NCBI GenBank assembly: GCA_016720595.1
Contig: JADKKI010000012.1
Location: forward strand, 1-64,000
From: Myxococcales bacterium
Lineage (GTDB): Bacteria; Myxococcota_A; Polyangia; Haliangiales; Haliangiaceae
Length of the DNA stretch: 64,000 nt
Direction of reading: 5' to 3'
Shown one piece after another: positions 27,816 through 38,147 of this stretch. The position numbers were made by a program, and so were the translations under genes. Below the pieces are notes generated by a model. That model made no database searches. It was not told the DNA's origin and saw only the letters and a list, made by a program, of their open reading frames with translations. Positions within the stretch are counted from its first letter, which is position 1, and the number at the start of each line of letters is the position of its first letter.

Positions 27816-30266
27816 CCGCCGAGCGCGCCACCGCCGAACGCGTCCCCGTCGACGAGGCTGCGTGGATCGTCGATGCGGTCCTCGCCGCCACCTTCGCCAC
27901 GAGCCTCGGTCCGGCGAGCGCGGCCATCAGGAAGCAGCACACCAGGCTGAACGTCACGCCGAGCGTCACGGTGACGCCGATCGCCGCGAGGCCCGGGCTC
28001 TGGCTCAGCCCGAGCAGCCCGAACGACAAGATCGTCGTGAGCGAGGCCGTGAGGATCGACACCATCGTGCGGGCAGCCTCCTCGAGCGAGGCCATGGTGT
28101 CGACGAAGAAGATCCCGAAATCGACGCCGAGCGACACCACGAGGAACAGCGACATCACGTGCAAGATCGTCAGCGGCGTGCCGAGCGCCACCAGGGTGCC
28201 CACGGTGGCCACGCACGCGAGCACCGCCGGGCCGAGCGCGACCAGGACCTTTGCGCGGGCTCCGGTAGCGCGCGAGCAGCAGCAGGCAGATCGCGGCGAA
28301 GCCGATCAGCGACGAGACCACCGTCCGCGCGCACGCCGCGGAACAGATCGACGATGGTCTCCGCCGGCGCGATGATCGACGCACCCGGCACGGCCGCCCG
28401 CAGCGCCGCGAGATCCTTCACGCCCACCAGCGGGATCAGCGCGATCGGCGTGGTCTGCGCCGGCACCCACGCGGTGAGCAGCGGCGCGAGCGGCGAGCGC
28501 CGCATCCGCCAGCGTCAGGACCTGGGGCGCAGCCACGGCGATCCCATCCCAGTACGCCTGGAACTGCTCCGGCACGAACCCGAGCTCGGTCATCAGCGCG
28601 CGGAGGCGCGGAGCCGCGGCGCGTGCGGCCTCGAGCCGTGCGGCCTGCTCCTCGCGGCTCGGCAGCATGCGCGCGAGCGGCACGAACGAGGTCACGGTGC
28701 CCGCCGCCTGGGCGCGCTCGAGCTCGGTGCAGGCGGTGCCGATCGCGGTCAGGAGCGCGTCGTCGGTGGCCGCGGTGACCACGGCGAACGAGCTGCTCTC
28801 CGGGCCGAGCCGCGCGCGCACGGCGTGGTCTTCGATCACGTGCGGGCCCGCGTCGTCGACGAGCATGTTGACGTTGTCGGAGAACTGCACCGCGCGCAGC
28901 CCCACGGCGGTGGCGGCGAGCGCGACTCCCACCACCACGAGGCGCGACGTGCGGCCCCAGGTCCGCGCCGTCAGGCGCGCGAGCAGCGCGAGCACGCCGC
29001 GATTGACGAGCCCCAGGGTGCGCGGCGGGCGGTACATCACCGGCATCCAGCGCGGCACCATCCAGTAGGTGGCCGCCATCGAGGCGATGATCGCGATCAC
29101 CGCGAACACCGCCATCTGGCGCAGCCCCATCAGGCCCGAGGCGCCGAGGCCGACGAAGCCGATGATCGTGGTGAGCGCACCGAGGACGATGCTCGGCCCC
29201 ACCAGCTTCATCGTGGTGGCGGCCGGGACCTCGGGCGTGAGCACGAAGTGCGCGTAGTAGTGCTCCACGTAATCGAGGCCCACGCCGGAGCAGCGAGGTG
29301 CCGAACGCGATCGTGATGCCGTGGATCTCGCCGAACAGCGCCTGACAGCCGAGGATGGCGACGGCGCTGCCGAACAGCATCGGCACGAAGCCGATCAGGA
29401 TCAGCCGCACCGAGCCGAACAGCGCGAGGAAGATCAGCAGCATCCCGATGGTGGAGATGATGCCGATCCGGTTCACGTCGCCCTGATCTGCGCCTCCGAG
29501 GCGATCGCGTACTGCGCGGTCCCCGAGGTCTGCATCCGCGCCTCGCGCGGCGCCGCGCTCGCCATCCACTCCTCGAGCACCGCGCGGAACCGCCGCTGGG
29601 ACGTGCTCTCGAACGGCGACGAGCGGGTCTCCACGAACACGAACGCGTGCGCGTGATCCGCGGACATCACGATGCCGTCCTCGTCGATCAGCGTGTCTCC
29701 GCGCGAGCCCCGCAGCGCCTCGAGCGGCTCCCACATGCCCGACAGCGGATCGCGCGGCGCGGTCTGCCGCACCACCACGCCCATCGGGCCACCGAGCTGC
29801 TCCTCGAGCTTCCCGAGCCGCACGCGAGCGGCCTCGTCGGTGTACGCGGTGCGCGGCAGGAAGGTCGTCGCGGGCCAGGCGCCGAGGAACGCGAGCATCG
29901 CCTCGGTGTCGGCCTCGGTGAATCCCGCTTCGCGCCACCGCCACATCGGGCTGCGTGCGCAGGAACGTCACCAGCGCGCGCGCGAGCGTCGGCAGGGGCG
30001 CAGGGTCGTGGGGCGCGTCGATGCCGCTCGGCGGCGGTGCCCGAACCGCTGGCCGCCGGCCCCAGCGACAGATCGATCACCATCACCCGCGACAGCTCGC
30101 TCTCGGCGAGCAGCGCCGCGATCTGCGCACCGCGATCCTCGCTGTCGTCGGGGAGGAAGTCGGTGATCTTCGTCGTGAACGTGAGGTGCGGCAGCGCAGC
30201 GGCGAACCCGAGAGCGGCCCCGAGCAGCACCACCAGCGTCGCGGCGCGGGCCCGCCAGTGCTTCAA
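27816..30266 (-). CDS. MMPL/RND-type exporter of the APE cluster (about six frameshifts)
   Basis: Roughly 815 residues from TTG 30266, overlapping the LolA stop (TTGA). It is assembled from segments at 30266-30040, 29946-29475, 29470-29290, 29283-28505, 28505-28325, 28325-28260 and 28224-27816. It has the two-fold RND layout: TM1 TLVVLLGAALGFAAALP, a periplasmic loop, helices RIGIISTIGMLLIFLALFG and IVLGALTTIIGFVGLGA, a second TM1 SRLVVVGVALAATAVGL, a loop ending DLFRGV, and a last bundle LHVMSLFLVVSLGVDFGIFF (MMPL Asp motif). It should move the aryl polyene or its lipid carrier across the inner membrane toward the outer membrane. Confidence 0.72.
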
Positions 30267-31042
30267 GGGGCTCCGAACGCCGTCGCGATCTCGGTGTCTG
30301 GCACGTCGCCGTTCTTCTTGATGTCGGTCAGCTGCGTCTCGGTGAAGTCACCGCTCGCCTCGAGCACGCGGAGCGAGGCGACCTGGCTCGCGCTGCCGCG
30401 CACCACGACGGTCTTCACGAGCTTGCCGAGCGACGCGGCCTTCGGCGTGAACGTCAGCGCCCACGCGCTGTTCGCATCGCCCTCGAGCACGAGGTCGAAC
30501 GCCTTCTCGAGCTCCGGCGCGATCGCCGCGCAGCAGCGTGGGGAAGATCAGCGCGAACGCCTTGAGGTCCTTGCTCTTGTCGAGCGGGATCTCCTCGGTC
30601 TTGTTGTCCTTGCGGATCCGCAGCGTGGTCCGCGTCAGCACCACCTGCGCGAGCTTCGGCGTCAGCGTGGTGCGCGCGATGCCCTTGTCGCGCTCGAAGT
30701 AGATCGTGCCCGTGGACTTCAGCGGGCGGGCGAGCAGCGCCACGTGCTTCTCCTCGGTGAACTTGCACGCGAACCGATCGAGCTTGAGCAGCGCGAGCAC
30801 CGGATCGATCGCGGCGCCGCGCTGTGCGACGGCCGGAGCAGGCGATCCTGGAGCAGGCTTCGCAGCGGGGACGGGCAGGTCGCGGAAGCAGGCTTCGCCG
30901 GAGCAGACTTCGCGCCGCAGGCTTGCCGCGGAGGCGCCGCAGGCTTCGTCGCAGGCGCGCTCGCGGATCCAGCGGCCGGGGCGGCGATCGCGCGCCCGCT
31001 CAGCACCGCCATGATCGCGAAGGCTGCGCCGCGCATCATCAC
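30263..31042 (-). CDS. LolA-like outer-membrane lipoprotein carrier of the APE cluster (two frameshifts)
   Basis: Start GTG 31042 or ATG 31039, overlapping the ACP stop. Signal peptide AAFAIMAVLSGRAIAAPAAG, an Ala/Pro-rich lead, then a frame change near 30950 into LALLKLDRFACKFTEEKHVALLARPLKS, FERDKGIARTTLTPKLAQV and LRIRKDNKTEEIPLD. That is the half-barrel of COG2834 LolA-like proteins found in APE loci. A second change near 30530 leads to GKLVKTVVVRGSASQVASLRV and a stop at 30263. It sits directly before the exporter gene and probably shuttles the product or its lipid across the periplasm. Confidence 0.7.
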
Positions 31043-31335
31043 TCGGATCGTGCCGCCGTGGCCGTGCGTAGGGCGGCCACGCCCCTGATCCGACCATGCC
31101 GCCGATCGCGATGATCACGTCCTCGATCGTCTTGAGCTCGCGGATCTTGGCCTCGTCGAACGCGAGGCCCGTGGTCTCCTCGACCTTCACCGCGAGATCG
31201 ATCGCGTCCAGGCTATCGAGATCGAGATCCTCGATCACCGTGCCGCCGGCTGCACCCGCGCCGGATCGAGCGGAACAGCTCATTCATCATGAGCTGGATT
31301 TCCCGAAGGATCTCTCGCCTGGACGATGCTTCCAT
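31039..31335 (-). CDS. Acyl carrier protein, first of two in the APE cluster
   Basis: About 97 residues from ATG 31335. N-terminal helix SSRREILREIQLMMNELF, then after a frame change near 31270 VIEDLDLDSLDAIDLAVKVEE, with the phosphopantetheine serine in D-S-L, and LKTIEDVIIAIGG. A further one-base shift near 31090 would give VAALRTATAARSE with a stop at 31041-31039, overlapping the LolA ATG, as elsewhere in this operon. It is the first gene of the left minus-strand operon and diverges from the methyltransferase over 94 bases. It carries the growing polyene chain. Confidence 0.75.
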
Positions 31336-31429
31336 ACGCGTCGCGTAGTGTAGTGACCGAAGGTCGAATTCAAGCCTGATCGTGCGCCGCGACGTGGTGT
31401 AGAGCACGCGAAAATGCGTAAAGTTCCGC
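31336..31429. promoter_or_regulatory. Divergent promoter region between ACP and methyltransferase genes
   Basis: The only gap between divergently read genes in the APE cluster. It must carry the promoter of the left minus-strand operon (ACP to ammonia-lyase) and that of the methyltransferase. The 94 bases are clearly less GC-rich than the flanks (for example GCGAAAATGCGTAAAGTTCC). I see no convincing -35/-10 pair or operator. Confidence 0.4.
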
Positions 31430-32479
31430 ATGGCTGGCCGTCGTAAGCGCGTTCCGAGGCAGTACCACCAGGTGCACGCTCTCGCGTTCTCCCCACTGCT
31501 GTTCCAGGCCGCCATGGCCGCACGCAACATGGGCGTCCTCGGGGTGGTCCACGCGGCCAAGACCACGGGCCTCCTGCCCGCCGAGGTCGCCACCCAGGCC
31601 AAGGTCTCGCTGTACGCGGCCCGGGTGCTGCTGGAGGGCTGCCTGGCGCTCGAGCTGGTCTCGCTCGACGGCGGAAGATATCGGCTCACCGATGCGGGTA
31701 CCTCTGGCTGTTCGACGAGATGACGAAGGTCAACGCCAACTTCGTCCAGGACATCTGCTACGCGGGCGCGGTGCACATGGAGGAGAGCCTCCGCACGGGC
31801 ACGCCCGCGGGGCTGCGCGTGTTCGGCAGCTGGTCCACGATCTACGAGGGCCTGACCCAGCTCCCCGAGGCGGTGCAGAAGAGCTGGTTCGCGTTCGATC
31901 ACTTCATCCGACGGTGCGTTCCCGCTGGCGTTCCCGCGCGTGTTCGCGCCGCGCCCGAAGAAGCTGCTCGACGTGGGCGGCAACACGGGCAAGTGGGCGC
32001 TCCACTGCCTCGCGCAGGATCCGGACGTCGAGGTCACCGTGCTCGATCACCCGGGCCAGCTGCAGCAGCTGCAGAAGAACGCCGTCGCCGCCGGGCTCGC
32101 AGCGCGGCTGCGCACCGTGCCGATCGATCTGCTCGACCACACGCGCGCGTTCCCGACGGGGTTCGACGTGGTGTGGATGAGCCAGTTCCTCGATTGCTTC
32201 GCCGAGCCCGACATCGTCCGCCTCCTCGAGCGTGGCCGCGCTGCCCTCGCGCCGGGTGGCCGCCTGTGCGTGATGGAGGCGTTCCCGGATCGTCAGCCCA
32301 ACGAGGTCGCCGGGCTCTCTGCCTCCCAGGGACGAGCCTGTACTTTTCCTGCATGGCGAACGGCACGAGCCGCATGTACCACTCGCAGGACTTCCTCGAC
32401 CTGATCCCGAAGGCGCAGCTCGATCACCACCGACGAGCCGATCGGAACCAGCCACACGTTGCTGACCTGCGTCGCATAG
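31430..32479 (+). CDS. SAM-dependent O-methyltransferase of the APE cluster (about four frameshifts)
   Basis: About 345 residues, ATG 31430. The N-terminal winged-helix dimerisation part is AFSPLLFQAAMAARNMGVLG and VSLYAARVLLEGCLALELV. Frame changes near 31700 and 31915 lead to the SAM site PKKLLDVGGNTGKWALHCLA and VVWMSQFLDCFAEPDIVRLLE, APGGRLCVMEAFPD. Others near 32315 and 32430 lead to SLYFSCMANGTSRMYHSQDF and ITTDEPIGTSHTLLTCVA, stop 32477-32479. The domain layout is that of small-molecule O-methyltransferases. It could methylate the hydroxyl of the aryl head. It is on the opposite strand to the rest of the cluster. Confidence 0.7.
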
Positions 32480-32543
32480 CGGCCAGGGATTGCCAGATGT
32501 GGCGGTGCGCGGGGGTGTTACTCTCGGGGTTGGTGGAGGCTTC

Positions 32544-33183
32544 GTGATCAACAGCACTGTTCGGTTTGCCGGCATCGCCCTCGCGATCGTCACCCTGTCT
32601 CAGGCACACGTCGCCCGCGCTGATGACTCTCCGCAGCCGTACGCGCCGCAGCCGCAACCCGCTGTCCCCAGCCGCAGCCATACCCGCAGCCGTATCCGCA
32701 GCCACAACCGTATCCGCAGCCCTACGTGCCGCCGCAGCCTACGTGGCGCCCGAGCCCGCGGGCCCCGAAGAGATCCACCGGGTTTCGATCCGAACGCCCG
32801 GTGCCGCACGGCTACCACAAGGTCACGCGCGCGCGGAAAGGGCCTGATCATCGGCGGCGCCGTGCCGTTCCGGCGTGACCACGGGATCTCGATGCTCGCC
32901 GGGGCGATCGGCGAGATCTCCGTCGCGGCAACGATAAGCTCCACGAACACCCGCGGCGCTCTCGTCCCGGTCGCCGGGCCGTTTTTCCTCAAGATGCGCG
33001 AGCCAGGCGACACCGGCAAAAGTGTGGCTCGTGCACCTCGGGCTCGCGCGGACCGCAGGCGCGATCATGCTGATCTACGGGCTCACCAACCCGAAGACGC
33101 TCCTCGTGCGCAACGATCAGCTCAGCATCACGCCGATGTTCGGCAACGGCTCGTCGGGCTTCGCCGTCTCCGGCGCATTCTAG
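32544..33183 (+). CDS. Secreted/membrane protein with Pro-Gln-Tyr repeat region (frameshifted)
   Basis: GTG 32544 follows TGGTGGAGG. The signal is FAGIALAIVTLSQAHVARA, then a proline/glutamine/tyrosine repeat (SPQPYAPQPQPAVP, continuing in another frame as repeated PQPYPQP), then HGYHKVTRARKGLIIGGAVPF and ISMLAGAIGEI (membrane segment). After more frame changes it ends WLVHLGLARTAGAIMLIYGL, LSITPMFGNGSSGFAVSGAF with a stop at 33181-33183. This architecture (signal, Pro-rich linker, two membrane segments, Gly-rich end) recurs in myxobacterial hypothetical proteins. Function unknown. It is convergent with the second ACP gene. Confidence 0.55.
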
Positions 33184-33192
33184 CCCGCGCGG

Positions 33193-33350
33193 CTACTCGG
33201 GCTTCGCGCGCTGCAGCGTGATAGACTCGGCGAGGTGATTCACCGAGCGGAACGCATCCCGCGTGTCCTGGTCCTGTCTGACCTGTTCGTCGTACTTGAG
33301 GGCGGTCGCGGTGGCGAGCTCGAGGGCATCGATGGAATCGAGGTTCAGGC
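33193..33350 (-). CDS. Acyl carrier protein, second APE copy (N-terminal half missing)
   Basis: The readable part is GAGLNLDSIDALELATATAL followed by DTRDAFRSVNHLAESITLQR, stop 33193. It contains the phosphopantetheine serine (L-D-S-I-D-A-L-E) and matches the larger of the two APE carrier proteins, whose second half reads 'GxGLxLDSIDALEL...FxSVxxLAxFI'. Only about 20 bases separate it from sequence that looks like the end of the upstream acyltransferase. About 35 residues expected at the N-terminus are therefore absent or scrambled. Either a deletion or an assembly collapse is likely. Confidence 0.6.
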
Positions 33351-33359
33351 CGGCGCCAT

Positions 33360-34080
33360 GAATCTGTCGATGCCGCCTCGACGGTGAACAGGGCCGTCGT
33401 ATCGGCGATCTTCCAGATCGGCCGCCGCTTCGACAGGATCGGCGGCGCGCGGAAAGCTTCCAACATCACAGGCGGCACCTTGGCGCGCGCCGCGAGCTCC
33501 AACGCCCCGCGATGGGGCGCAGCTGGAGCGCGGGGCCGAGCGGCGACCGGGTGCCACCGCGAGGAAGATCAACACGTCGGACCCCGTCCGCAGCCGCTCC
33601 TCCGAGTCCTGGAGCGTGCGGACGCCGACCGGCACGGACCCGCAGGCCCGCACGAGCGGGCGAGCACCGGGTATTCGCGGGCGGCTCGTCCGCGCCACGG
33701 CCACCGCGCTTGGATACAGCGACGCGATCGAAGTTATCGCACGGCGAGGGTGGTTCGCGATCAGCACCACCGGGGTCGAGACGAAGCTCCGCGCTCGGCC
33801 GCGCGAACTTCGTCGGGCTGACGCGGTGGTAGAGGCGCATCACCCGCGTCGTGGCGCTGGAACGGGTGGAAACCGCCCGCACGAACCGCTGCACGCGATG
33901 CATCTTCACGGGCGCGTGCCGGGCCACAACAACATGAACAGCGGCATCGTCCAGCACGCGATCGGCGCCGCCCGAGAACCACGCGAAGCACGAGGCGACC
34001 AGCAGCGTGCGCACCGCCCGATACGGCCAGTACAGCGGCGCCGGGGGCCACGCCTTGTACCGGATAGAGGATCCGGAGGG
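33360..34080 (-). CDS. PlsC-type 1-acylglycerol-phosphate acyltransferase-like enzyme of the APE cluster (frameshifted)
   Basis: Pieces in order: YWPYRAVRTLLVASCFAWFS (membrane helix, about 34040), VKMHRVQRFVRAV, MRLYHRVSPTKFARPS, VLIANHPRRAITSI (an NHPS-like H-x4-D region, about 33760), LVRACGSVPVGVRTLQDSEE, RLRTGSDVLIFLAV (where FPEGTRS appears in a neighbouring frame, about 33540), then ALELAARAKVP and PPILSKRRPIW (about 33500-33400). These are the landmarks of the PlsC family. At least four frame changes are needed and both ends are uncertain. With the LpxL-like enzyme it gives the cluster two acyltransferases. Confidence 0.6.
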
Positions 34081-34089
34081 CGGGGTCCG

Positions 34090-34933
34090 GCGGCGCGGTC
34101 TCCCGCGGGCGTGGGCGCAGCAGGCGTGACGTCTCCGCGGGCGGAGTAACCGCGGGCCGTGGGCTCCGAGGGGACGTGGTCCGGAATGGCGCCCTCCCAC
34201 GCCGTCAGCGGCCACCCAGCGCAGGCCGCGCGTCTTGCACTCGCCGAGGAGCGTCTCGAGGGCGGCCAGCGTGGGCTCGCGATCCGCGCCGCCGCCGAGC
34301 CCCTGCCATCGTGCAAAGGTACGATCGCGCCGGGCACGAGACTGGGCGCCACGCGCGCGACGATCTTGTCGGCGGTGGTGCGCAGCGAGTCAGCCCTCGC
34401 ACCGACCAGGTCACGCAGGTCAGGCCACGCAACCTCCGCCAGCCCGCGACGAACGGTGGCGTGCCAGCCTCGGCAGGCGGAACAGCGTGGGGGGCGCGGG
34501 CAGGAGCTTGGCCCACCACGGCGATCGCGTCCTCGATCTCGCGGGTCACATGCGCCCGGCTGCCGAAGTGGAAGCGCAGCGTGTGGTGCTGCGTGTGCGT
34601 GCCACGCTGTGCCCTTCGCGATGGATGCGCTGGACGATCTACGGGGTATCGGGCCGCGCGCTCCGAGCGGGCACGAAGAACGTGGCGTGCCTGGTGCGCG
34701 GCGAGCACGTCCGAGGATCGCGGCGTGAACTGGGATCGGGGCAATCATCGAACGTGAGCGCGACGATCGGATCACGCGGCCAAACCGATCGATCACCGGC
34801 ACGAAGAACTGGCTGCGCGGATGAACGATCGCGTACGTGGAAAGCCCGATCGTCACGAGCGCGATCACAGGATCACGAGCGCGGCCCAGCCCGGGGCCAG
34901 GAGGCCTGCCGCGGCGCGCCGCCGCGAAGCCAC
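34090..34933 (-). CDS. Polysaccharide deacetylase-like protein (NodB fold, frameshifted)
   Basis: GTG 34933 gives a short cytoplasmic lead and a membrane anchor (APGWAALVIL, then IALVTIGLSTYAIVHP after a frame change). It continues FFVPVIDRFGRVIRS, with the catalytic FDD/TP motif region near 34790-34720 spread over frames, SDVLAAHQARH, a G-T-H-T/H motif (about 34610), HFGSRAHVTREIEDAIAVVG, and GAIVPLHDGRG (about 34330; the 'LHD' motif) before the end. These are NodB-homology landmarks of carbohydrate esterase family 4. It may deacetylate the glycan carrier of the polyene. Boundaries are approximate. Confidence 0.6.
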
Positions 34934-34953
34934 CCCCTTGGCGGCGAAGGCTC

Positions 34954-36189
34954 TCAGCGCCCGGCGGCTCGCTCAACCCCGTGAGGACGAGGCTCGTGTT
35001 GACGACGCCGAACGCGAACATTACACATCACTTGCGTGGGCTTAGCGCTGCGACTGGCCGGCGGCGGCACCCTAGATCGGAGGAGAGCGGCGCGCAGCCC
35101 ACGCCCACGACCTCCAGGTTGCGCGTGGGAGCGATCAGCCCTCGCGCAGCATCGCGATCGTGAACGCCATCTCAATCGCGCCGCACGCGCCAGGCGTGCG
35201 ACCCAAGGATTGCCCCTTGGCGGGCAGGCTGACCGGCGCGATCGCCGAACAGCGCCGGTGGCGCGGCTCTCCGCCACATCGCCGACGGAGTTGCCGGTGG
35301 CGTGCGCGTTGACGTACTGGATCGCCTCGGGGCCGACCTGCGCCGACTTCAGCGCCAGCTCCATCGCCGCGTCCATCCGCGGATGGGTTGGTCACGTGCG
35401 TACCGTCGCAGTTGGTGCCGAAGCCGGATCTCGGCGTGGATCTTCTTGCCGCTCTTCACGGCGCGCTCCGTACTCCTCGAGCACCAGCGTGCGCGCCCTC
35501 GCCGACCACGAGGCCATCACGGCGCTGATCGAACGGGCGCGGGGTCAGCTCGGGCGTGGTGTTGAACGCCTTGCTCGCGGCGTGGAGCATGTCGAACACC
35601 GCGGCGTGGCTGAAGTGGAGCTCCTCAGCGCCACCGCACACCATCATCGGAGAGGCCGCTCGCGATGGTCTCGAAGCCCTGGCCGATCGCCTGCGTGGCG
35701 CTCACGCACGCCGCCGGGTGCACAGCACGCGGCCATGCGCGCCGAAGTGGATCGCGGGTTCGCCGGCCGTGGTGTGGCTCATGAACTTCAGATACGTGGT
35801 CGCCGTCATCCCGGGGAAGCCGTTCTGCGACACGCAGCTTGCGGACCCAGTCCTCGTTGGCCTGAGACGAGCCGTGCGTGCTGCCATGGGCGGGGCCGAT
35901 CGTGCCGTCGGCGACTCGTCCGCGGACAGGCCCGCATCGCCGATCGCGAGATCGGTGGCGATCGTCGCCAGCTGCGCCACGCGGCCCATCGTGCGAGCGG
36001 CCTTGTGCGGGATCTCGGGCGCCTTCAGGATCCGCACCGGGGCGGCCACGCGCGGCGAAGTGCGAGCGCATCCCACTCCGGCATGGTGGTGATGCCGTGC
36101 TCGTTGGCTCGCAGGCGTGCAGACGCCTCGCCGAAGTCGCAGCCCAGCGGGCTGGCGATGCCGATTCCGGTCACGACAACCCGCCTCAT
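34954..36189 (-). CDS. Beta-ketoacyl-ACP synthase (FabF-like) of the APE cluster (several frameshifts)
   Basis: ATG 36189 has GGAGGT five bases upstream. It starts MRRVVVTGIGIASPLGCDFG and ends with FAFGVVNTSLVLTGL near 34990, so the full length of about 411 residues matches FabF. Between are IPHKAARTMGRVAQLA, ACVSATQAIGQGFETI (active-site Cys), FSHAAVFDMLHAASKAFNT, IQYVNAHATGNSVGDVAES (first His) and GRTPGACGAIEMAFTIAMLR. In the last, the usual second catalytic His of 'GHTLGAxG' reads Arg. At least five frame changes occur, so the Arg may be an error. The enzyme elongates the polyene chain. Confidence 0.72.
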
Positions 36190-36221
36190 CAGTTACCTCC
36201 AGAGCAGCGTTGGGTACCACA

Positions 36222-36965
36222 TCACCCGCTCTGGTTCGACCCGGTCGGACCGCTACAACCCACCGTGATCGAGAGCACTTGCCCGGTCATGTAAGACGCC
36301 TTCTCACTGGCAATAAACGCCACAAGATCAGCTACTTCCTGCGCGGTCCCGACCCTGCGCATGGGCACGTGCGAGGATCTCCCTCGATCGGCGCGGAGGC
36401 GATCATCTCGGTATCGATCAGGCCGGGGGCCACCGCGTTGACCGTGATGTTGCGGCTCGCGAGCTCGAGCGCCAACGACTTCGTGGCGCCGATCAAGCCC
36501 GCCTTCGCGGCGGCATAGTTCACCTGGCCGCGATTGCCGGTGACGCCCGCGATGCTCGAGATGTTGATGATGCGCCCCACGCGGCGCACCATCGGCATCA
36601 CGAGCGGCTGGGTGACGTTGAAGAACCCATCGAGGGTGGTGTCCACCACGCGATGCCACGCCTCGCCGGTGAGGCCCGGGAACGGTGCATCCGCCACCAC
36701 GCCGGCGTTGTTGACCACGATGTGGATCTCGGTCTCCGCGAGCAGCTGCTCGATCGCCGCGCGCGACGCCTCGGCATCGCGCACATCGAACTGCGCCACC
36801 CACGCCTTGCCGCCGAGCGCACGGAGCTCCTCTGCGATCGCATCGGCCGCGGCCCGCTGCTGCACGCAGGTCAGGATCACGTCGAGGCCGTCCCGGCGAG
36901 CGTGCGCGCCACCGCCGCGCCGATGCCACGGCTCGCCCCGAGATCAGCGCCACCTTGCGGCTCAC
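36222..36965 (-). CDS. 3-ketoacyl-ACP reductase (FabG-like) of the APE cluster (two frameshifts)
   Basis: GTG 36965 overlaps the dehydratase stop (GTGA). The start SRKVALISG is followed by a frame change in the glycine-rich loop (near 36900). Then comes VILTCVQQRAAADAIAEEL, VNNAGVVADAPFPGL, IINISSIAGVTGNRGQVNYA with the catalytic Tyr-x3-Lys (YAAAKAG), and VNAVAPGLIDTEMI. A second change near 36385 restores VPMRRVGTAQEVADLVAFIA and TGQVLSITVG. It is a classical SDR ketoreductase, reducing the beta-keto group in each extension cycle; the APE counterpart is ApeQ. Confidence 0.82.
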   Translation of the reverse strand: MSRKVALISGRAVASARRWRARSPGRPRRDPDLRAAAGRGRCDRRGAPCARRQGVGGAVRCARCRGVARGDRAAARGDRDPHRGQQRRRGGGCTVPGPHRRGVASRGGHHPRWVLQRHPAARDADGAPRGAHHQHLEHRGRHRQSRPGELCRREGGLDRRHEVVGARAREPQHHGQRGGPRPDRYRDDRLRADRGRSSHVPMRRVGTAQEVADLVAFIASEKASYMTGQVLSITVGCSGPTGSNQSG

Positions 36966-37405
36966 GACGGCTGCCCTCCCGCGAGCTCGGCATCCACGAC
37001 CGAGAGCTGGATCGTCACGCAGATCTGATCGCCGCGCGTGACCGTGCCGTCGAACGAGGCGAGCTGATCCTCGCCGAGGATCTTGGTGGCGGCGATCGTC
37101 AGCTCGTCGCCGACGTGGAAGCTGTTGACGGAGAACGCCGCCTCGCGGCAGCTCACGATGAAGCCGAGGCGCGGTGGCTTGCCCTCGCGCGCGGAGGTCA
37201 CGCCCGCCCAGATCGCACAGGCCTGCGCCACGAACTCGATCATCGCACTGGGATGCACCTGCCCCTCGATCGCGAACACGCAATCGGGGCGGATGGTCGT
37301 GCTGCAGATCGCGCGGTCCGTCGAAACATCGACGATGTCATCGATCAGCAGCATCGGCGGACGATGCAGGAGATAGTCCGCCACCGGGCCCAGCGCGCCG
37401 CTCAC
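36962..37405 (-). CDS. 3-hydroxyacyl-ACP dehydratase (FabA/FabZ-like hotdog), second in cluster
   Basis: 147 residues from GTG 37405, which overlaps the preceding gene. Motifs: ADYLLHRPPMLLIDDIVDV, then EGQVHPSAMIEFVAQACAIW, giving the His and the 'ExxAQ' helix of hotdog dehydratases, and GFIVSCREAAFSVNSFHVGD. It removes water from 3-hydroxyacyl-ACP to leave the trans double bond; the APE counterpart is ApeP. Together with the dehydratase domain fused to the ligase the cluster has two dehydratases, as in other APE clusters. Confidence 0.8.
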   Translation of the reverse strand: MSGALGPVADYLLHRPPMLLIDDIVDVSTDRAICSTTIRPDCVFAIEGQVHPSAMIEFVAQACAIWAGVTSAREGKPPRLGFIVSCREAAFSVNSFHVGDELTIAATKILGEDQLASFDGTVTRGDQICVTIQLSVVDAELAGGQPS

Positions 37406-38147
37406 GTGCGTGCCCCGCGGCGAGGAACTGCAGCTCGAGCGCGGCGCCCGGCTCGATCGCACCGAGCGCGACCGACCGCCGCGAGGCGGCCGAGGCGAGC
37501 ACCCGCACGAGATCGAAGCCGAGGGCCGGGCCGCGGGCCGGTTCACGATCGGGCGGGTTCGCGCCGCGCGTGATCGCGAGCTCGACGTGGTGGCCCTCGC
37601 GCGCGGAGGGTCCGAGCAGGAACGCGGCCGCGACGCCGACGGGATTCGCAGGGCCGTGGAACACGGCGGGCACCGGCTCGTCGGCGATGCTGAGGAGCAC
37701 GGGCCGGCCGGTGTCGAGCACGGTGAGCACGGCCTCGAGCCAGCTCGCGGCGACGGCGTTGTCGCCGGTGATCGTCGTCGTCGGGGCGGTGTTCCCCCTG
37801 GCCACCAGTACGCCCGAGGGGCTGTTGTGCACGCTGAGGGCGAACCGCGCCGAGCTCACGAGCTGCGCATCGCGGAGATCCGCGATCAGGGTCTCCGCCG
37901 TCTGGATCTCGCCGTGGCAGGTGGCGAACACGGCGCTCGCCGCTTCGGTGGCACCCGGCAGCGCCCCGATCACCTCGATGTGCATCTGCGTGACGAGGCT
38001 CGTGAACCGCCGCGCGCGCGCGACGAGCAGCGGGAACGTGGGTGCGGTGAACGCGCGCTCGCGGCCCTCGAGCGCATCGAGCGCGGAGGCGTGATGGGTC
38101 GAGAACAAGCTCGCCCCGAGGAGCTGGACCGGCCCGACGGTGGTCAC
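37402..38147 (-). CDS. Ketosynthase-like chain-length factor (Ketoacyl-synt_2 type)
   Basis: About 247 residues from GTG 38147, overlapping the upstream stop (GTGA). It matches the short 'beta-ketoacyl synthase chain length factor' family: LLVARARRFTSLVTQMHIEV, SAVFATCHGEIQTAETLIAD, ARFALSVHNSPSGVLVARG and VLLSIADEPVPAVF. It has no active-site Cys, so it is a non-catalytic partner that pairs with the neighbouring ketosynthase, as ApeC with ApeO. A one-base shift close to 37420 would place its stop over the dehydratase GTG, in line with the overlap pattern of the operon. Confidence 0.8.

Noticed and set aside
26347..29316. 989-residue plus-strand open frame over the ligase, membrane-protein and exporter genes
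   Set aside because: Arg/His/Gln-rich antisense artefact of high-GC DNA; stays open across several real genes of the other strand.
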